Source: Maricaulis sp. (GTDB lineage: Bacteria > Pseudomonadota > Alphaproteobacteria > Caulobacterales > Maricaulaceae). From it: a stretch of DNA of 64,000 nucleotides. Shown here piece by piece: positions 8,304 to 17,272 of this stretch. Made by a program: the position numbers and the translations under genes. The notes under the pieces were generated by a model that saw only the letters and a list, made by a program, of their open reading frames with translations, made no database searches and was not told where the DNA came from. Location of the stretch: the NCBI RefSeq assembly GCF_015665295.1, contig NZ_JADFAJ010000023.1, positions 1 through 64,000 of the forward strand. The letters are read 5' to 3'. The first letter of the stretch is position 1, and each line of letters starts with the position of its first letter.

Positions 8304-8456
8304 CCCCCTCACCCGGCCTGCGGCCACCCTCTCCCAGGGGAGAGGGAAAGTGAGCCAGCACACCCTAACTCGCGATCATGCCGACCGGCTGTGACACAGC
8401 TCACGCCCCTTCCTTCTCCCTTGGGAGAAGGTGCCCCGGAGGGGCGGGTGAGGGGG
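8304..8456. repeat. hairpin repeat, copy right of DUF559 gene
   Basis: The same element as 7786-7884, with CCCCCTCA and TGAGGGGG ends and the two CTCTCCC and CTTCTCCC hairpins. Here about 60 bases of unrelated sequence, including GTGAGC...GCTCAC-like complementary words, separate the two halves. The copy therefore looks like an interrupted or longer version. Confidence 0.72.
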
Positions 8457-8474
8457 AGATCCCGGTGTCGGGGA

Positions 8475-9968
8475 TCAGCCCAGCAGCTTCTTCCGCAAAA
8501 TCTCGTTCACGGCTTGCGGATTGGCCTTGCCCTGCATGGCTTTCATCACCTGGCCGACGAACCAGCCCATGGTCTTGGGCTTGTCCCTGACCTGGGCGGC
8601 CTGGTCGGGATTGTCGGCGATGAGCTGGTCGATGACGGCTTCGATGGCGCCGGTATCGGTGACCTGTTTGAGGCCCTTGTCTTCAACGATCTGCGCCGGA
8701 TCGCCGCCCTCGGCCCACAGGATCTCGAAGACGTCCTTGGCGAGCTTGCCGGAAATGGTGTCGTCGGAGATGAGCGCGATCAGGCCGCCGAGCTGTTCGG
8801 CCGAAACCGGGCTGTCGGTGATGTCCAGGCCTTCCTTGTTGAGACGGCCATAGAGCTCGTTATTGACCCAGCTGGAGGCCAGCTTGGCGTCACGCCCCTC
8901 GGCGACGACCTCGAAATAATCGGCCCGGTCCTTGTCGGCGGCCAGCACGGCGGCGTCATAATCCGACAGGCCGAGTTCGGTCACCAGGCGCAGGCGTTTC
9001 TGGTCCGGCAGCTCGGGCAGGCCGGCCTTGATCGCGTCCACCCAGGTCTGCTGCAGCTCGAGCGGCAACAGGTCGGGATCGGGGAAGTAGCGGTAATCAT
9101 GCGCTTCTTCCTTGGAGCGCATCGAGCGGGTCACACCGGTATTGGCGTCGAACAGGCGGGTTTCCTGGTTGATCTTGCCGCCCTCCTCGATGATGTCGAT
9201 CTGGCGCTTGGCCTCGTATTCGATGGCCTGGCGGATGAAGCGCAGCGAGTTCACATTCTTGATCTCGCAGCGCGTGCCCAGATGCGAGAAATCGCCCGTC
9301 TCGCGGAATTTCTCGTACTGGCCCGGCTTGCAGACCGAGACATTGACGTCGGCGCGCAGCTGACCCTTCTCCATGTCGCCGCCACATGTGCCCAGATAGC
9401 GCAAAATGGTGCGCAGCTTGGCGACATAGGCCGAGGCCTCTTCGGGCGAGCGGATGTGCGGGCGCGAGACGATTTCCATCAGCGCCACACCGGAGCGGTT
9501 GAGGTCGACATAGGTCGAGTTGGGATCGAGATCGTGGATCGACTTGCCGGCATCCTGTTCCAGGTGCAGGCGCTCGATGCCCACGGTAAAGCGCGAGCCG
9601 TCATCGCGCTCGCACTCGATCTCGCCCTCGCCGACGATCGGGAACTGGAACTGGCTGATCTGATAGCCCTGCGGCAGATCGGGATAGAAGTAGTTCTTGC
9701 GATCGAAGCGGGACCAGAGATTGATCTGGGCATTGAGGCCGAGCCCCGTCTTCACCGCCTGTTCGACGACATGGGCATTGATCACCGGCAGCATGCCCGG
9801 CATGGCCGCATCGACCAGCGAGACCTGGGTGTTGGGCGCCGCGCCAAAGGCCGTCGCCGCGCCGGAGAACAGCTTGGCATTCGAGACTACCTGGGCATGG
9901 ATCTCCAGACCCATGACAACTTCCCAGTCACCGGTCGCGCCCGGCAGGATGTAGCTGTGATCACTCAT
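8475..9968 (-). CDS. gatB: Asp-tRNA(Asn)/Glu-tRNA(Gln) amidotransferase subunit B
   Basis: A 497-residue GatB. It binds the misacylated tRNA and phosphorylates and amidates the Asp/Glu using ammonia channelled from GatA. Visible features: the N-terminal [10 protein letters not shown], the cradle motif [29 protein letters not shown], and a C-terminal YqeY-like helical tail ending in [11 protein letters not shown]. The ATG at 9968 has GAGGAAGAT upstream and overlaps the stop of the preceding small gene by 8 bases. It is the last gene of gatC-gatA-x-y-gatB. Confidence 0.97.
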   Translation of the reverse strand: MSDHSYILPGATGDWEVVMGLEIHAQVVSNAKLFSGAATAFGAAPNTQVSLVDAAMPGMLPVINAHVVEQAVKTGLGLNAQINLWSRFDRKNYFYPDLPQGYQISQFQFPIVGEGEIECERDDGSRFTVGIERLHLEQDAGKSIHDLDPNSTYVDLNRSGVALMEIVSRPHIRSPEEASAYVAKLRTILRYLGTCGGDMEKGQLRADVNVSVCKPGQYEKFRETGDFSHLGTRCEIKNVNSLRFIRQAIEYEAKRQIDIIEEGGKINQETRLFDANTGVTRSMRSKEEAHDYRYFPDPDLLPLELQQTWVDAIKAGLPELPDQKRLRLVTELGLSDYDAAVLAADKDRADYFEVVAEGRDAKLASSWVNNELYGRLNKEGLDITDSPVSAEQLGGLIALISDDTISGKLAKDVFEILWAEGGDPAQIVEDKGLKQVTDTGAIEAVIDQLIADNPDQAAQVRDKPKTMGWFVGQVMKAMQGKANPQAVNEILRKKLLG

Positions 9969-10239
9969 CTCGATCTTCCTCGTCGTCATCCCAACCGGGA
10001 CGCTCGTCTTCCGGCGTGTTCATCGCCGCAACCAGGACCCGTCCCGCCATCGTGACGGTCAGGCCGAAAAACAAAAAACCAATCCCGGGCACCACCAGGA
10101 GCACGGTCCACAGATTGCGCGGCTCCAGCTCGACAATGCCGCGAAACACCACGACCGCGGCCAGCACGAAGAGCGCGCCGACCAGAAAACTCGGCCGCGC
10201 CAGCTTCATCGCGGGATGGGCCGGTTCAGGCGTCGCCAT
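9961..10239 (-). CDS. small two-helix membrane protein in gat operon
   Basis: A 92-residue protein with two membrane helices (about residues 17-35 and 42-68) and a very acidic C-terminal tail ([17 protein letters not shown]). It is translationally coupled on both sides: its start overlaps the end of the gene before it by 14 bases and its stop overlaps gatB by 8. I do not recognise a family. Its position inside the amidotransferase operon may be only transcriptional convenience. Confidence 0.75.
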   Translation of the reverse strand: MATPEPAHPAMKLARPSFLVGALFVLAAVVVFRGIVELEPRNLWTVLLVVPGIGFLFFGLTVTMAGRVLVAAMNTPEDERPGWDDDEEDRDE

Positions 10240-10495
10240 CGCGCGACCCCATGAATGTCTTCGCGACAGCCCAGGCGGCGGACAGTCCGAAACCCGCCAG
10301 CATCAGGCCAAGGCCGAGCTGGACGATATAGCCGACCGACGGAAACTCACCTGAACCGAAGGCCTGACCCACCATCACGCCGCCGGAATAGACAGTCGGC
10401 AGACCGAAGGCGAGGCCGAGCACGGCCATCATGATCATGAAGCCGCGCTGCGGCTTTTGGGAGCCTTCCGGCTGCGGGGTGTCCGGCGTGCCCAT
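10226..10495 (-). CDS. small two-helix membrane protein after gatA
   Basis: An 89-residue protein with a polar N terminus (TPDTPQPEGSQKPQ) and two membrane helices (about 20-42 and 55-78), the first rich in Met and Gly. The ATG at 10495 shares its A with the gatA stop (TGATG), the classic translational-coupling arrangement, which is why I prefer it over an upstream in-frame start. No family recognised. With the next gene it forms an inserted pair between gatA and gatB. Confidence 0.75.
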   Translation of the reverse strand: MGTPDTPQPEGSQKPQRGFMIMMAVLGLAFGLPTVYSGGVMVGQAFGSGEFPSVGYIVQLGLGLMLAGFGLSAAWAVAKTFMGSRDGDA

Positions 10496-11970
10496 CAGCT
10501 CCACCAATTCTCCGGCCTGGCGACGAAGCCCGCCGAGTCCTCGATCGCGGCGCCGACCTTGAACATGGTCTCCTCGTCCAGCGCCGGGGTGATGATCTGC
10601 AGCCCCAGCGGCAGGCCGTCCTTGTCGACACCGGCCGGCACCGACATGGCCGGCAGACCGGCCAGGTTGGCGGTCACGGTGAAGACGTCATTGAGATACA
10701 TGGCGATCGGATCGTCCGACTTGGACCCCAGCGCAAAGGCGGCGGACGGGGCGGACGGGGTCAGAACGGCATCGACCTTTTCAAACGCCTGTTCGAAATC
10801 CTGCAGGATGCGCGTACGCACTTTCTGGGCCCGCAGATAATAGGCGTCGTAATAGCCGGCCGAGAGCACATAGGTGCCGATCATGATGCGGCGCTGGACC
10901 TCATGGCCGAAACCGGCGCCGCGGGTGTTCTCATAGGTCGCGTTGAGATTCTCCCCCTCGACACGATTGCCGTAGCGCATGCCGTCATAGCGGGCGAGGT
11001 TGGAGGAGGCTTCCGCCGGCGCGACGATGTAATAGGCCGGCAGGGCGTATTTGGTGTGCGGCAGGGAAATGTCGACGATCTCGCAGCCGGCGGCCTTGAG
11101 CCAGTCAATGCCCTTCTGCCAGACCTCGTCGATCTCGGCCGGCATGCCGTCAACCCGGTACTCCTTGGGAACACCGATGCGCAGGCCTTTCACCGACTGG
11201 CCGACCGCGGCGATGAAGTCCGGGACCTCATTCGGCAGCGAGGTCGAATCCTTGGCGTCATGGCCGGACATGGCCTGCAGCAGGATGGCCGAATCCTTCA
11301 CCGTCTTGGCGAACGGGCCCGGATGGTCGAGCGAGGAGGCAAAGGCGACCGTGCCCCAGCGCGAGGTGCGGCCATAGGTGGCTTTCACCCCGACCGTGCC
11401 GGTAAAGGCCGCCGGCTGACGGATCGAGCCGCCGGTATCGGTGCCCGTCGCGCCAAAGCAGAGATCAGCGGCCACCGCCGCCGCGGACCCGCCCGAAGAG
11501 CCTCCCGGCGTCAGCATTTCGCCGTTCGGGCCTTTCCAGGGATTGTTGACCGGGCCGGTGTTCGAGGTCTCGTTCGACGAGCCCATGGCGAACTCGTCCA
11601 TCGAGGTCTTGCACAAAAAGACGCCGCCATTTTCCCACAGCTTGGCCGTGACGGAGCTCTCATAGGTCGGCTTGAAGCCCTTGAGGATGTTCGAGGAGGC
11701 CGCCGTTTCCACGCCCTCGACCGCGAACAGGTCCTTAATCGCCAGCGGTGCGCCCTCGATGAGACCGCCCTCGCCCCTGGCCAGCTTCTCGTCGGACGCC
11801 TTGGCCATGGCCAGCGTCTTGTCGGCATCAAAGGCCGTGAAGGCATTCAGCTTGGGCTGGGCAGCCTCGCACAGGGCAAGGCCTTCCGTCGCCAGTTCCA
11901 CAGCGGAGACCTCACGCGCCTTCAGCTTGGCGGTGATGTCGGACAGGGTGAGTTTGAAAAGCTCGCTCAT
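10495..11970 (-). CDS. gatA: Asp-tRNA(Asn)/Glu-tRNA(Gln) amidotransferase subunit A
   Basis: A 491-residue amidase-signature protein. It hydrolyses glutamine to supply ammonia to GatB. The Ser-cisSer-Lys triad is complete: Lys79 in AIKDLF, Ser158 in PGGSSGGS and nucleophile Ser182 in [12 protein letters not shown]. Length is normal. It starts 3 bases after gatC with GTGGAGTAGG as ribosome site, and its stop overlaps the next small gene (TGATG). Confidence 0.98.
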   Translation of the reverse strand: MSELFKLTLSDITAKLKAREVSAVELATEGLALCEAAQPKLNAFTAFDADKTLAMAKASDEKLARGEGGLIEGAPLAIKDLFAVEGVETAASSNILKGFKPTYESSVTAKLWENGGVFLCKTSMDEFAMGSSNETSNTGPVNNPWKGPNGEMLTPGGSSGGSAAAVAADLCFGATGTDTGGSIRQPAAFTGTVGVKATYGRTSRWGTVAFASSLDHPGPFAKTVKDSAILLQAMSGHDAKDSTSLPNEVPDFIAAVGQSVKGLRIGVPKEYRVDGMPAEIDEVWQKGIDWLKAAGCEIVDISLPHTKYALPAYYIVAPAEASSNLARYDGMRYGNRVEGENLNATYENTRGAGFGHEVQRRIMIGTYVLSAGYYDAYYLRAQKVRTRILQDFEQAFEKVDAVLTPSAPSAAFALGSKSDDPIAMYLNDVFTVTANLAGLPAMSVPAGVDKDGLPLGLQIITPALDEETMFKVGAAIEDSAGFVARPENWWS

Positions 11971-11973
11971 GAC

Positions 11974-12261
11974 CTACTCCACCGACTTGGGAACAACGAA
12001 GAAGCCTTCGTCGGACTTGGGTGCATTGGCCAGGACCTTGTCGCGGCAATTGCCGTCGGTGACCACGTCCTCGCGCTGCGGCAGCGGGAATTTCACCGGT
12101 GTCGTCATCGCTTCGACACCCTCCACATCGACCTCGTTGAGCTGTTCGATCCAGCTCAGAATGCCATTGAGCTCGCCGACCAGCGTGTCGACACGATCGG
12201 TGGGTTCGGCAAGACGGGCGAGGCGCGCAATGCGCCGCACATCATCAGCGGTGACGGACAT
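11974..12261 (-). CDS. gatC: Asp-tRNA(Asn)/Glu-tRNA(Gln) amidotransferase subunit C
   Basis: A 95-residue GatC, the small linker that holds GatA and GatB together. It has the typical start (VTADDVRRIARLARL), LVGELNGILSWIEQLNEVDVEGVEAM, and the C-terminal FFVVPKSVE. It is the first gene of the operon and diverges from ruvX, so the shared 100-base gap (12262-12361) must carry both promoters. Confidence 0.96.
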   Translation of the reverse strand: MSVTADDVRRIARLARLAEPTDRVDTLVGELNGILSWIEQLNEVDVEGVEAMTTPVKFPLPQREDVVTDGNCRDKVLANAPKSDEGFFVVPKSVE

Positions 12262-12361
12262 GGGAAATCACTCCGGAAATTCGAAGCTGACTGAGTAGCA
12301 ATCGCCTTTCGCAGGTGCAAGAAAGCTTGACGGTGACGCGTGCAGGGCGCATCCCGCCATC

Positions 12362-12817
12362 ATGCCGATTGTGACGCTGGAAGACCTGCCGGATGGCCCG
12401 TTGATTGCCCTGGATCCGGGGACCAGGACCATCGGGGTCGCCGCCTGTGGTGCCTCGCGTGGCCTCTCGACGCCGGTTGAAACCATCAAGCGCACCAAAT
12501 TCACCGCCGACGCGGAGCGCGTTTTCGCCCTGCTGGACGAGCGCAAGGCCACCGCCATCGTGATGGGCCTGCCGGTCAATATGGACGGGTCGGAAGGTCC
12601 GCGTGTCCAGTCGGTGCGCGCCATGGCCCGCAATCTCATGCGGCTGCGCGATCTGCCCATCGTCTTCCAGGACGAACGCCTCTCGACCTTCGAGGCCGAG
12701 GAGAAGCTGATCGCGGTCGGCGTGCGCCGCGACAAGCGCAAGGACATCATCGATGCCCATGCCGCCGCCAACATCCTGCAAAGCGCCCTCGACCGGCTGG
12801 AGATGCTGCGCCCATGA
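12362..12817 (+). CDS. ruvX: YqgF/RuvX-family putative pre-16S rRNA nuclease
   Basis: A 151-residue RNase H-fold protein of the YqgF family, involved in 16S rRNA 5' maturation and earlier proposed as a Holliday junction resolvase. The acidic active-site residues are in place: Asp18 in IALDPGTRTIGVA, Glu in FQDERLST, and Asp in KDIIDAHAAANIL. VMGLPVNMDG is the family signature. It starts the plus-strand unit opposite gatC, and its stop overlaps the next gene by 4 bases (ATGA). Confidence 0.94.
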   Translation: MPIVTLEDLPDGPLIALDPGTRTIGVAACGASRGLSTPVETIKRTKFTADAERVFALLDERKATAIVMGLPVNMDGSEGPRVQSVRAMARNLMRLRDLPIVFQDERLSTFEAEEKLIAVGVRRDKRKDIIDAHAAANILQSALDRLEMLRP

Positions 12818-13728
12818 ACCCCATCATTTCCGCCCTCGTGCCGGTCTTCGGCGTGATCTTTGTCGGCTGGCTGCTGCGCCGGTCAAACCTCCTGCCCGAC
12901 GAGAGCTGGGGACCGATCTCGCGGCTGGCTTATCTCGGCCTGTCGCCGGCCCTCCTGTTTTCCTCGATCAGCCATGCCGACCTGTCCGAGATCCAGCTGG
13001 GCAGTTTCATGGGCGCAGCGATGCTGGGCTTTCTCGGCATGGCGGCGATCACGCTGGCGATCAAGCCGCTGCTGAAAATCCCCGACCCGACCTATACCAG
13101 CCTCTTCCAGGCGACCTGTCGCTGGAACGGCCTTTTGATCCTCGCCCTGGGCATTGCCCTGTTTGGCGAGGAGGGCGAGATCCTGGTGGCGCTGATCATG
13201 GTCGCCTCCATCCCGCTGGTGAACATGGAATGCGTGGCGGCCCTGTCCGTGTGGGGTGATGGTGCGGCACCGAACTGGCGCTCGATCATCTACCGCATCC
13301 TGACCAATCCGCTCATCCTCGGCTCGGCCGCCGGCGGCATCGTCAATCTTGGCGGCATCCCGCTGCCCGGCATGCTGACCGACACGGTCGACCTGATCGG
13401 CCAGGCCGCCCTGCCGCTGATCCTGCTGGCCGTGGGCGCCGGGCTCAACTTCACCGCCATGAAGGCCCGGCCGCGCTTGCTCGGCCTGTCCGTCTTCCTC
13501 AAGCTGATGGTCGCGCCGCTGGTCTTTTACGGCATCGGTCGTCTGCTGGGCATTGAAGGCGTGCCCCTCACCATCCTCCTCCTCACCGGCGCCTCGCCCG
13601 GTGCGGCTTCGGCCTATGTCCTGGCCAAGCAGATGGGCGGCGACGCCCCCTATTCCGCCGGCGACATCACCGCGAGCGCGCTGTTCTGCTTCGTGACGAT
13701 TCCGTTCTGGCTTTGGCTTTTGGGCTAG
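12814..13728 (+). CDS. AEC-family transporter (auxin efflux carrier type)
   Basis: A 304-residue permease with about ten membrane helices, split into two five-helix halves around a loop near residues 145-165. Family marks include LVPVFGVIFVGWLLRRSNLLP at the start and the C-terminal LTGASPGAASAYVLAKQMGGD. The family exports or takes up small organic anions such as malate. The substrate cannot be told. Start codon overlaps the ruvX stop, so the two are cotranscribed. Confidence 0.92.
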   Translation: MNPIISALVPVFGVIFVGWLLRRSNLLPDESWGPISRLAYLGLSPALLFSSISHADLSEIQLGSFMGAAMLGFLGMAAITLAIKPLLKIPDPTYTSLFQATCRWNGLLILALGIALFGEEGEILVALIMVASIPLVNMECVAALSVWGDGAAPNWRSIIYRILTNPLILGSAAGGIVNLGGIPLPGMLTDTVDLIGQAALPLILLAVGAGLNFTAMKARPRLLGLSVFLKLMVAPLVFYGIGRLLGIEGVPLTILLLTGASPGAASAYVLAKQMGGDAPYSAGDITASALFCFVTIPFWLWLLG

Positions 13729-13845
13729 GCAGCCCTTGCGCAAGACATCCGGACAGGCGCCGCTTGCCGGTTTCGCCCGATCGAACTAGGAATGAGGACC
13801 GGGCTTGCTCTGACGAGCCGGATCTCGTCTTTGGGGGGGAATGGC

Positions 13846-14349
13846 ATGGCTTACAAGGGCGTACTCTCTCGCCGCTCGTTTCTGATGCAGGTGACCGGCA
13901 GCGTATTGGCGGTGGGCACCGGCGCACTGATCAGCGGTGCAGCTAAAGCACAGACCTATACCGGCGCATCGGACTCGGATGGCGGGGCCTATGCGGATCG
14001 GGCCGGGTATGGACGCAGTGGCGGCGCGCGCGCAGGCAGCTCCGGCTTGACCGATAATGACAGCGGCGGCTCCGCTGATCCGGCCGGGAATGGCCGTGGA
14101 TCAGGCGGCGCCGGCGCACAGGGCATGTCCGACCAGGACGGTGGTGCAATGGCGGATCCGGCAGGACGGGGTCGGGGAGCCCGCGCCGGCACGGGCGCAT
14201 CCGGCTATACCGACACCGATAGCGGGGCGGTCGCAGATCCGGCCGGTCGAGGACGCGGCCCAGCGGCCCAGCGCCCGGCTCAGCCGGACGGCCCGGTTGA
14301 AGGCCAACTCCCGGATCCAAGCCGGAACCGGAACCGGCGGCCCTACTAG
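13846..14349 (+). CDS. Tat-exported protein with DxD-ADPAGxGRG repeats
   Basis: A 167-residue protein. The N terminus is a twin-arginine signal: SRRSFLMQ, a hydrophobic stretch, then an AKA cleavage site near residue 35. The mature part is low-complexity and built from four repeats of about 25-31 residues with the core [S/T]DxDxGGxADPAGxGRG, rich in Gly, Ala and Arg. The Asp-x-Asp spacing recalls calcium-binding loops but lacks a full EF-hand. The C terminus is Pro/Arg-rich. I chose the ATG at 13846 because TTGGGGGGGA precedes it. No known function, and no obvious partner: the gene stands alone. Confidence 0.8.
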   Translation: MAYKGVLSRRSFLMQVTGSVLAVGTGALISGAAKAQTYTGASDSDGGAYADRAGYGRSGGARAGSSGLTDNDSGGSADPAGNGRGSGGAGAQGMSDQDGGAMADPAGRGRGARAGTGASGYTDTDSGAVADPAGRGRGPAAQRPAQPDGPVEGQLPDPSRNRNRRPY

Positions 14350-14459
14350 GGATCCTGCTAGCCGTCGGCGCCGGGCTCTAAGGTCACCGCCATCTTCGAC
14401 ATCACGCGGCGCTGTGAGCCTCAACCGGACTGGCTTTGATTGCCGGTGTATTCCCTGTC

Positions 14460-15428
14460 TCAATCCGCCAGACAATAACGCTCGCCTTCATCGGCCAGGT
14501 TGAACCCGGCCGCCTCGACCACATCCCGCTCCGGCGCATCGGGATAGCGCACCGGATTGGTGTGGTTGAAATGGATGAAGCGGATCTTGGCGCGCTCGCC
14601 GGCCGGCAGGTCGGCGAAACGGTCCATGGAGTGGGTGATGAAAGGATGCGGGAAACCGGACATGTCGCGACCGGGTATCTCGCCATTGGCGAAGAAGGTC
14701 GCGTCGATATAGGCGACGTCGACCGTGGCGATGAGATCCTCGATCCGCATCGCCGCGCCATCCTCCCACATTTCCCACTCCTCCCAGCTGTCAATGTCCG
14801 GCAGGAAGATCGCCGAACGGGTCGGGCCGGCAATGTGATAGCCCACCACCTCGGTATATTCCTGACGGTGCGGCACCTCGAAGGCCGTCACCCGGACATC
14901 ACCGAGCTCGACCGGCTGACCGGCCTGCAGCGCCTCGAGTTCGATATTGTCGTAGCGGACCAGCTGGTCCCACGGCCCGTTCGCGAACAGGAAGGCCGAC
15001 ATGGACGGCATGGCATAGACCGGCACATCGTGCGCGCCCATGCTCTCATGCCCGAGAAACATCAGCCCGGTGTAATGGCCGATATGGCCATGGGTGAGAA
15101 AGATACCGTCCAGCCCCGGACGGGCCGTCACCGGCATGACCTGGTCGAGCCGGTAGAGCTGTTCGCGGATATCCGGCGTCGCCTCGAACAGGTAGCGCGC
15201 GCCGGCCGCCCGATCGACAACCGCAATCGAGGTCGCCAGGCGGCGCAGGGATGGATCGGCCCAGGCCGGGTCCGCACTGTTGCCCAGCTGTGGTACGCCG
15301 CCATCCTGGCCGACACCGAGGACGATGAGTTCGACCGGGCAGGTCGTGGTTTCCGTGTCCGATTGTGCAGAAACAGGCGGCGCCCCTGCGAGGATCAGGG
15401 CGCCCAGCGCCAGGATGTGAGTCTTCAT
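14460..15428 (-). CDS. secreted PqqB-like metallo-beta-lactamase-fold protein
   Basis: A 322-residue protein with a signal peptide (MKTHILALGALILAG..VSAQ). The fold resembles PqqB: LGVGQDGGVPQLG near the N terminus, THGHIGH where classical enzymes have HxHxDH, and FIHFNHTNPV near the C terminus, which parallels the NNTNP motif of PqqB. The Asp of the metal motif is replaced by Gly. No other PQQ genes are nearby, so a role in PQQ synthesis is unlikely; a periplasmic hydrolase is my inference. The ATG at 15428 is preferred to a TTG two codons upstream. Confidence 0.82.
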   Translation of the reverse strand: MKTHILALGALILAGAPPVSAQSDTETTTCPVELIVLGVGQDGGVPQLGNSADPAWADPSLRRLATSIAVVDRAAGARYLFEATPDIREQLYRLDQVMPVTARPGLDGIFLTHGHIGHYTGLMFLGHESMGAHDVPVYAMPSMSAFLFANGPWDQLVRYDNIELEALQAGQPVELGDVRVTAFEVPHRQEYTEVVGYHIAGPTRSAIFLPDIDSWEEWEMWEDGAAMRIEDLIATVDVAYIDATFFANGEIPGRDMSGFPHPFITHSMDRFADLPAGERAKIRFIHFNHTNPVRYPDAPERDVVEAAGFNLADEGERYCLAD

Positions 15429-15466
15429 GGGCAAACGAGACGAAAGCCCGGCGCGCAGGTCAAGCG

Positions 15467-15979
15467 CTAATCAATCCCCGCGACCGTGCTGCGCCGCTCC
15501 ATCTGCACGACATCGCGCCACCGCCCCGCCATCGGACCATGCCCCATCTTGCCAAGCCCGCGACGCACGCCGAGACGTTCGAAACCGCATTGCGTGTGAA
15601 GCCGGATCGAAGCAGTGTTCTCGGCAAAAATGCCGGCGGTGAGCGTCCACAGGCCTTCGGCTTCCGACGCCTCGACCAGGCCAGACAGCAACATGCGTCC
15701 CACGCCCTGCCCGCGCGCGGCTTTTGAGACATAGACCGATACCTCGCCCACCCCGCCATAGACACAGCGCGAGGAGACCGGGCTCAGCGCCGCCCAGCCG
15801 GCAATGGCGCCCTCACCGTCCACCGCGACGAGCCGCGGTGCAGCGAGCTTGCTGTCATCGAAATGGCCCCAGTCCGGCGCCGCACTCTCGAAAGTGGCAT
15901 GCCCCGTGGCGATGCCCTCGGCATAGATGGCCAGGACGGCGGACGCGTCAGCGGCGGTCATGGGGCGGACTGTGGTCAT
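15467..15979 (-). CDS. GNAT acetyltransferase, phosphinothricin type
   Basis: A 170-residue single-domain N-acetyltransferase close to the phosphinothricin/methionine sulfoximine family. Marks: RPMTAADASAVLAIYAEGIATGHATFE at the start, VSVYVSKAARGQGVGRMLL (acetyl-CoA-binding motif A with RGQGVG), and the C-terminal LHTQCGFERLGVRRGLGKMG. It would acetylate the amino group of a small amino acid-like molecule. The start at 15979 fits the family's N terminus; an upstream in-frame start adds an unrelated 23 residues. Confidence 0.9.
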   Translation of the reverse strand: MTTVRPMTAADASAVLAIYAEGIATGHATFESAAPDWGHFDDSKLAAPRLVAVDGEGAIAGWAALSPVSSRCVYGGVGEVSVYVSKAARGQGVGRMLLSGLVEASEAEGLWTLTAGIFAENTASIRLHTQCGFERLGVRRGLGKMGHGPMAGRWRDVVQMERRSTVAGID

Positions 15980-16309
15980 GTTTGCTCCAATTGCGAGCAG
16001 TAATTTGCCCAGCAGGCCGCAAGCCCCACCGCAGGTCAACACCCTCACTCGTCATCCCGGGCACTTGTCATCCCGGGCGGAGACCTGCGAAAGCAGGTCG
16101 CAGACCCGGGACCCAGACGCCCGGTACGTCAACTTTCGCGGGTATGGGTCCCGGATCTCCGCCCGGCCTGACGCCGGGCCTGCGTCCGGGATGACAACAA
16201 TATCTGGTCACCGCCAAAGCCACCACGCCCCCTCCCTTGCTCCGGCCCGCAACTCCCCCTATACCGCCGAACACTTTATCTGTGTGCCCTTGGCGACCCA
16301 GGAGACGGG
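15980..16309. other. 330-base gap before pyrB
   Basis: No gene is visible. Most of it is occupied by a GTCATCCCGG-type inverted-end repeat (16051-16195). The last 110 bases must hold the pyrB promoter, but I can name no clear -35/-10 pair or attenuator. Confidence 0.5.
16051..16195. repeat. GTCATCCCGG inverted-end intergenic repeat
   Basis: GTCATCCCGGGC occurs twice at the left (16051 and 16067) and its inverse CCGGGATGAC closes the element at 16186-16195. Between them are self-complementary stretches such as GACCTGCGAAAGCAGGTC and GGGTCCCGG. This is a type of small palindromic repeat widespread between genes in alphaproteobacteria. Confidence 0.7.
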
Positions 16310-17272
16310 ATGAGCCGCGCGGAATTTTCCTACGACTTCCCCCACCGCCACCTTGTTTCGGTGGCCGACCTCAACCCCGTTGATATCCAGATCATTTTCG
16401 AGCGCGCCGCGCACCATCTGGCTGCCAACCGGACGCCGGACAAGCGCAGCGAAGTCCTGCGCGGCCTGACCGTGCTCAACCTCTTCTTCGAGGCCTCGAC
16501 GCGCACGCAGGGCTCGTTCGAGATGGCCGGCAAGCGGCTGGGCGCCGATGTGGTCAATTTCGCCATGGCGAGCTCGTCGGCCTCCAAGGGTGAAAGCCTC
16601 TCCGATACGGCCCGCACCCTGGCCGCGATGAAGCCGGACATCATGGTGGTGCGCCATTCCGCGACCGGGGCGCCGCAATTCCTGGCCGAGCGGACCGGGC
16701 TGGCGGTGGTCAATGCCGGCGACGGCATGCATGAGCACCCGACCCAGGCCCTGCTCGACAGCTTCACCCTGTCCCAGCGTTGGGACTCGGTTGGCGGACG
16801 CCGCATCCTGATTGTCGGCGATATCCTGCATTCGCGCGTCGCCCGCTCGAATATCGGCCTGTTGAACATTCTCGGTGCCGAGATCCGCCTGTGCGCCCCG
16901 CCGACCCTTCTGCCATCCGATGTCGACCAGTGGGGCTGTGACGTCTTCCATGATCTCGACGAGGCGCTGAAGGGCTGCGATGCCGTAATGGCCCTGCGCC
17001 AGCAGCGCGAGCGCATGTCCGGCGGCTTTGTGCCGTCCGAGCGCGAATTCTTCCATCTCTTCGGCCTGACCCATGACCGTCTTGAAGCCGCCTCGCCCGA
17101 CGTGCTGGTCATGCATCCCGGCCCGATGAATCGCGGTGTCGAAATCCACACCAAGCTGGCCGACGATCCGGAGATGAGCGTCATTCTCGACCAGGTTGAA
17201 AGCGGTGTCGCGATCCGGATGGCGATCCTCGAGCTGATCGGCGCCAATATCCGCAAGGAGGCTGCGGCATGA
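16310..17272 (+). CDS. pyrB: aspartate carbamoyltransferase catalytic subunit
   Basis: A 320-residue ATCase that joins carbamoyl phosphate and aspartate, the first committed step of pyrimidine synthesis. The carbamoyl phosphate loop is Ser63-Thr-Arg-Thr66 in FEASTRTQGS; MHEHPTQALLD and VMHPGPMNRGVEI are also present. Length is normal. It overlaps the next gene by 4 bases. As in Pseudomonas-type pyrBC' units, no pyrI regulatory subunit is seen and the partner is an inactive dihydroorotase-like protein. Confidence 0.97.
   Translation: MSRAEFSYDFPHRHLVSVADLNPVDIQIIFERAAHHLAANRTPDKRSEVLRGLTVLNLFFEASTRTQGSFEMAGKRLGADVVNFAMASSSASKGESLSDTARTLAAMKPDIMVVRHSATGAPQFLAERTGLAVVNAGDGMHEHPTQALLDSFTLSQRWDSVGGRRILIVGDILHSRVARSNIGLLNILGAEIRLCAPPTLLPSDVDQWGCDVFHDLDEALKGCDAVMALRQQRERMSGGFVPSEREFFHLFGLTHDRLEAASPDVLVMHPGPMNRGVEIHTKLADDPEMSVILDQVESGVAIRMAILELIGANIRKEAAA

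Noticed and set aside
8285-8590. Short proteins made of PLSPLGEG-type sequence
   Set aside because: They are translations of the hairpin repeat, a common source of false small genes in GC-rich alphaproteobacteria.
8169-10055. Long plus-strand open frame of 628 codons opposite gatB
   Set aside because: It is an antisense shadow of gatB caused by the high GC content. It contains repeat-derived sequence at the start, has no domain, and the gatB frame is unmistakable.
14460-15428. PQQ biosynthesis gene pqqB
   Set aside because: It carries a signal peptide, has an altered metal motif, and no other pqq gene is present.
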